DNA of 54,067 nucleotides from Bacteroidales bacterium (GTDB lineage: Bacteria > Bacteroidota > Bacteroidia > Bacteroidales > P3): positions 1 to 54,067 of the forward strand of contig JAGCZH010000015.1 in NCBI GenBank assembly GCA_017960475.1. Direction: 5' to 3'. Each line of letters begins with the position of its first letter. The first letter of the stretch is position 1. A program made the translations under genes and the position numbers. The notes under the pieces are model-generated. The model was not told the DNA's origin, ran no database searches, and saw only the letters and a program-made list of their open reading frames with translations. Shown in pieces: positions 51,432 to 54,067 of the stretch.

Positions 51432-52748
51432 ATGGTTGAAGAAAAGAGACACAAGATAGTATTGCAACTGCTGAAGTCCAGATTTGTCAAGGATGGGGTT
51501 GCCCTTATATCCGGCAATGTTTGGGCGCAGGGCATAGCCTTTCTGGCATACATTCTTCTTGCCAGGCTTTTCACACCCGATGACTTCGGTGTCTATAATA
51601 TCTTCTTCTCCTATGTCGAGGTGCTTATCATTGTCAGCACATGCAAGTACGAGCTGGGGACTGTTATAGCCGAAAACGACCACGAGGCCGCCGCCGTCAG
51701 TCGCCTTGCGTTGCGTATAAACGCTCTGGTTTCGCTTGTGCTGCTCCTTGTCATAACAGCGATTGTAATGATAAATTATTATCGGGATCCCCTCGGCGGC
51801 ACAATGTCGCACTATGTCATCTTCCTGCTGCTGGCGCCGATGGTATACTTCTGCGGCACATCGAGAGTATATGCGTCGCTCTTCAACCGTCAGCGCCAAT
51901 TCGGGCACATAGCGTTGTCAGAAGTGGTAGGGTCGTCGACAGGCGTGGTGTTCAAGATCCTGTTCGGACTCCCCAAGCTGGTGGCCACCGCGTGGCACAC
52001 GCTGGGACTTCCGCTGGGCACCGTGCTGGGCAAGGCAGCCTCAAACATCAACTACCTTGTAGCCATGCGCAAGCTGCGGATGCCAACCACCAGCAGTCGC
52101 GAGGCCATGCGCAACGCAGCGCGCAAGTTCAGGAACTTCCCGCTGTTCACAATGCCCAAGGACCTGGTCAACAGCCTCTCGTTCAACCTTCCGCTGCTGT
52201 GGCTGGCATTCTATTTCGACAAAGCCGAGGTGGGTTTGTATGCATTGGCCTTGACTTTCACTTTCAGGCCCGTGAACATCATCAATAATGCCATCGAGAG
52301 GCTCATGTATGTGCGTGTTGCCGAGAAGGTCCGCGAGCGTCGCCCCATCGGTCGCGACATCATGCGGCTGACAATATGGCTCAATGCGGTAGCGCTGCCG
52401 CTTTTTGTGGTCGCATTCCTGTTTGGCGATGAGATATTCGGGTTCCTCTTCGGGTCGCGGTGGCACAGCTGCGGCTACTATCTGGGATGCCTGCTGCCGT
52501 GGGTGTATGTGACGCTGACCTCGTCGTCGCTGATGTTCCTGGCCAACGTTTTCGGGCGCCAACGTGGCGAGTTCGTGTTCCACATCGTGCAGTTTGTGCT
52601 TCGCGTCGCAGCAGTAATCGTCGGCATCGTTTTGCTCGATTTCCGTGTTGGCATTCTCCTTTTCGCCATAGCTGGCGCATTGGTCTCCATAGCCCTGATG
52701 TTCTGGTATCTGCGTATGGCCTTGCGCTATGACACCTCTGTCGCCTGA
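51432..52748 (+). CDS. Oligosaccharide flippase (Wzx-like), second in the window
   Basis: A 438-residue membrane protein with about 12 spans, matching lipopolysaccharide/oligosaccharide flippases (polysaccharide biosynthesis family). It starts FVKDGVALISGNVWAQGIAFLAYILLARLFTPDDFG, a typical first two helices. The last segment is basic with a short tail. It is distinct from the flippase at 2700-4190. Composition changes within the gene: the first ~350 nt resemble the neighbouring genes, while from about 51780 the sequence is clearly richer in GC and in CTG and GGC codons. The reading frame is intact throughout. It is 8 nt after the vWA gene. Confidence 0.85.
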   Translation: MVEEKRHKIVLQLLKSRFVKDGVALISGNVWAQGIAFLAYILLARLFTPDDFGVYNIFFSYVEVLIIVSTCKYELGTVIAENDHEAAAVSRLALRINALVSLVLLLVITAIVMINYYRDPLGGTMSHYVIFLLLAPMVYFCGTSRVYASLFNRQRQFGHIALSEVVGSSTGVVFKILFGLPKLVATAWHTLGLPLGTVLGKAASNINYLVAMRKLRMPTTSSREAMRNAARKFRNFPLFTMPKDLVNSLSFNLPLLWLAFYFDKAEVGLYALALTFTFRPVNIINNAIERLMYVRVAEKVRERRPIGRDIMRLTIWLNAVALPLFVVAFLFGDEIFGFLFGSRWHSCGYYLGCLLPWVYVTLTSSSLMFLANVFGRQRGEFVFHIVQFVLRVAAVIVGIVLLDFRVGILLFAIAGALVSIALMFWYLRMALRYDTSVA

Positions 52749-52760
52749 CGGTACAGGAAT

Positions 52761-54067
52761 TCAGATGAAGATGTAGCGCAGCACGAAGAGGATGGCGAGG
52801 ATGACGAGAGTCTTGTTGAGTTCCTTCCAATGCCCGCTAACCAGATGGGTGATGACGTAGGCGATGACGCCGAGCAGTATGCCGTCGCTGATGCTGTAGG
52901 CCAGAGGCATCATAACGATGGTGATGAAGGCCGGAATGCTGCGCGCATAGTCGTCCCAGTGGATCACGCTGATGTTGTGCATCATCATGACGCCCACCAT
53001 CACCAGTGCCGGAGCTGTAGCGGCACCCGGGATAGCCAGGAAGATGGGGCTGAAGAAGAGAGCAAGCGCAAAGCAGGCGGCGATGGAGAAGGCGGTGAGA
53101 CCCGTGCGGCCGCCGACGCCGACGCCCGAGGCGCTCTCGACATAGGTGGTTGTCGTGGAGGTTCCCAGGCAGGCTCCTGCTATCGTGGCGACGGAGTCGG
53201 CCATAAACATCTTGTCGAGATCCTCGATCTGCTCCTTGTCGCCCATTTCGGTTCCTTGGCAGACGCCTATCAGCGTACCCATCGTGTCGAACATATCGAT
53301 GAAGAGGAAGGTGACCACTACCACCAGCATGTCCCAGCTCAGGATCTGCGACCACTGGAACTTGCAGAAGATGGGGGCGATGCTGTCGGGGAGGGAGAGG
53401 AGCATTACGTTGCCGGCATCGCTACGCATCATTTGGGTGACGGCCAAGCCGGTTGAGGGGTCTTTGACGACGAACCCCAGGACAGCGGTGAGCAGGATGC
53501 CCCACAGTATGCCGCCCCTGACCTTGAGCATCACGAGACCACCGGTGATGAAGATGCCGATGAAACCCACAAGCGCTTTGCCTTCGGTGATATTGCCCAG
53601 AGAGACGAGCGTGGAGCCGTTGTCGACGATGATGCCCGCGTTCTGGAGTCCGATGAAGGCGATGAAGAGTCCTATGCCGGCGCCGATGGCCTTCTTGAGC
53701 GTGCCGGGGATGGCGTTGACGAGCCATGTGCGGAGCTTGGTGACGGTAAGGATGACGAAGATGATGCCCTCGAGGAAGACGGCAGTCAGCGCAAACTGCC
53801 AGCTGTAGCCCATTCCCAGACAGACGGTGAAGACGAAGAAGGCGTTGAGGCCCATGCCGGGGGCGAGACCGAAAGGTTTCTTGGCGTAGAGAGCCATCAC
53901 CAGAGTGCCGACGATGGCAGCGAGGGCGGTGGCCGTAAAGACAGAACCGCGGGGCATTCCCTCCAGGTTGGCGAAGATGTTGGGGTTGACGGCCAGGATG
54001 TAGGCCATGGTGAGGAAAGTGGTGAGACCGGCAAGGATTTCGGTACGGACTGAGTGCTTCGAGCTGT
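52761..54067 (-). CDS. NCS2-family purine/uracil permease, AzgA-like (5' partial)
   Basis: Imports hypoxanthine, guanine or adenine across the inner membrane, probably with protons. The frame stays open to the window edge: upstream of the internal Met at 54008, codons read SVRTEILAGLTTFLTMAY, the characteristic AzgA start, so the true start is to the right of 54067. Family landmarks include FGLAPGMGLNAFFVFTV, AIGAGIGLFIAFIGLQNAGI and the two half-helix segments VESASGVGVGGRTGLTAF. About 13-14 membrane spans are expected. The gene is GC-rich relative to the middle of the window. It is convergent with the flippase. Confidence 0.9.
   Translation of the reverse strand, partial: SSKHSVRTEILAGLTTFLTMAYILAVNPNIFANLEGMPRGSVFTATALAAIVGTLVMALYAKKPFGLAPGMGLNAFFVFTVCLGMGYSWQFALTAVFLEGIIFVILTVTKLRTWLVNAIPGTLKKAIGAGIGLFIAFIGLQNAGIIVDNGSTLVSLGNITEGKALVGFIGIFITGGLVMLKVRGGILWGILLTAVLGFVVKDPSTGLAVTQMMRSDAGNVMLLSLPDSIAPIFCKFQWSQILSWDMLVVVVTFLFIDMFDTMGTLIGVCQGTEMGDKEQIEDLDKMFMADSVATIAGACLGTSTTTTYVESASGVGVGGRTGLTAFSIAACFALALFFSPIFLAIPGAATAPALVMVGVMMMHNISVIHWDDYARSIPAFITIVMMPLAYSISDGILLGVIAYVITHLVSGHWKELNKTLVILAILFVLRYIFI

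Noticed and set aside
1..54067. CRISPR array, prophage, transposase or toxin-antitoxin system
   Set aside because: I looked for direct repeats with spacers, integrases, transposases and paired small toxin/antitoxin genes and found none convincing.

Overview
The window looks like a chromosomal segment of a member of the order Bacteroidales (phylum Bacteroidota); family level cannot be fixed from sequence alone, but a gut Muribaculaceae/Prevotella-like organism fits. The reasons are a type IX secretion C-terminal tail at the left edge, repeated Bacteroidota-type promoters (TTTG, 19 bp, TAnnTTTG), an S46 dipeptidyl-peptidase, a BspA-like leucine-rich-repeat protein, DUF4954, a Bacteroidota-style RibBA and RNase Y, and many short Bacteroidota lipoproteins. 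No phage, plasmid, integrase, insertion sequence or CRISPR array was seen; this is mostly core chromosome read from the minus strand.

Layout. 1-200: end of a secreted T9SS cargo gene and its terminator. 200-570: repeat-rich intergenic stretch bounded by inverted repeats, running into the 3' end of tatC. 550-6880 (minus): lptB, an Ig-like lipoprotein, a flippase, fabD, a PspC protein, tatA and tatC, that is, envelope assembly and export. 7229-8197: kdsD (minus). 8290-13241 (plus): recQ, then nagB tightly followed by DUF4954. 13326-20350 (minus): a six-gene unit of TolC, HlyD adaptor, two ABC-2 permeases, LytS-type kinase and LytTR regulator, with no ATPase gene. 20752-22982 (minus): small lipoprotein, thioredoxin-like protein, manA. 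23281-24373 (plus): flavin reductase and reverse rubrerythrin. 24434-26301 (minus): CoA-transferase and tRNA-Arg, tRNA-Pro, tRNA-Ser. 26437-30621 (minus): gpmA, lgt, rny, a structured RNA that I interpret as 6S RNA, zapA and a ZapB-like coiled-coil gene. 30802-32013: ribBA. 32172-41204 (minus): LRR protein, SprT-like protein, small lipoprotein, MBOAT acyltransferase, two SGNH hydrolases and lpxD. 41307-46883 (minus): HHH protein, lptC, TPR protein, outer-membrane protein, coaX, pth. 46942-49146: DPP11-like peptidase (minus). 49321-52748 (plus): vWA membrane protein and a second flippase. 52761-54067: 5'-truncated NCS2 purine permease (minus).

Together the genes are dominated by envelope biogenesis: LPS (kdsD, lpxD, lptB, lptC), fatty acids (fabD), polysaccharide flipping and O-acylation (two flippases, MBOAT plus two SGNH hydrolases), lipoprotein maturation (lgt), Tat export, and an efflux system with its own two-component regulator. 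Amino-sugar and sugar-phosphate genes (nagB, manA, gpmA), peroxide defence and dipeptide release from proteins fit an anaerobic, fermentative saccharolytic/proteolytic lifestyle.

The points most worth a second look are the 6S-like RNA whose 5' arm overlaps zapA, the inverted-repeat-bounded region with heptanucleotide arrays that supplies the end of tatC, a perfect 13-bp inverted repeat inside the start of lptC, the ATPase-less ABC-2 efflux operon, the nagB-DUF4954 pair, the LpxD/SGNH/MBOAT acylation cluster, and a base-composition shift inside the second flippase gene.
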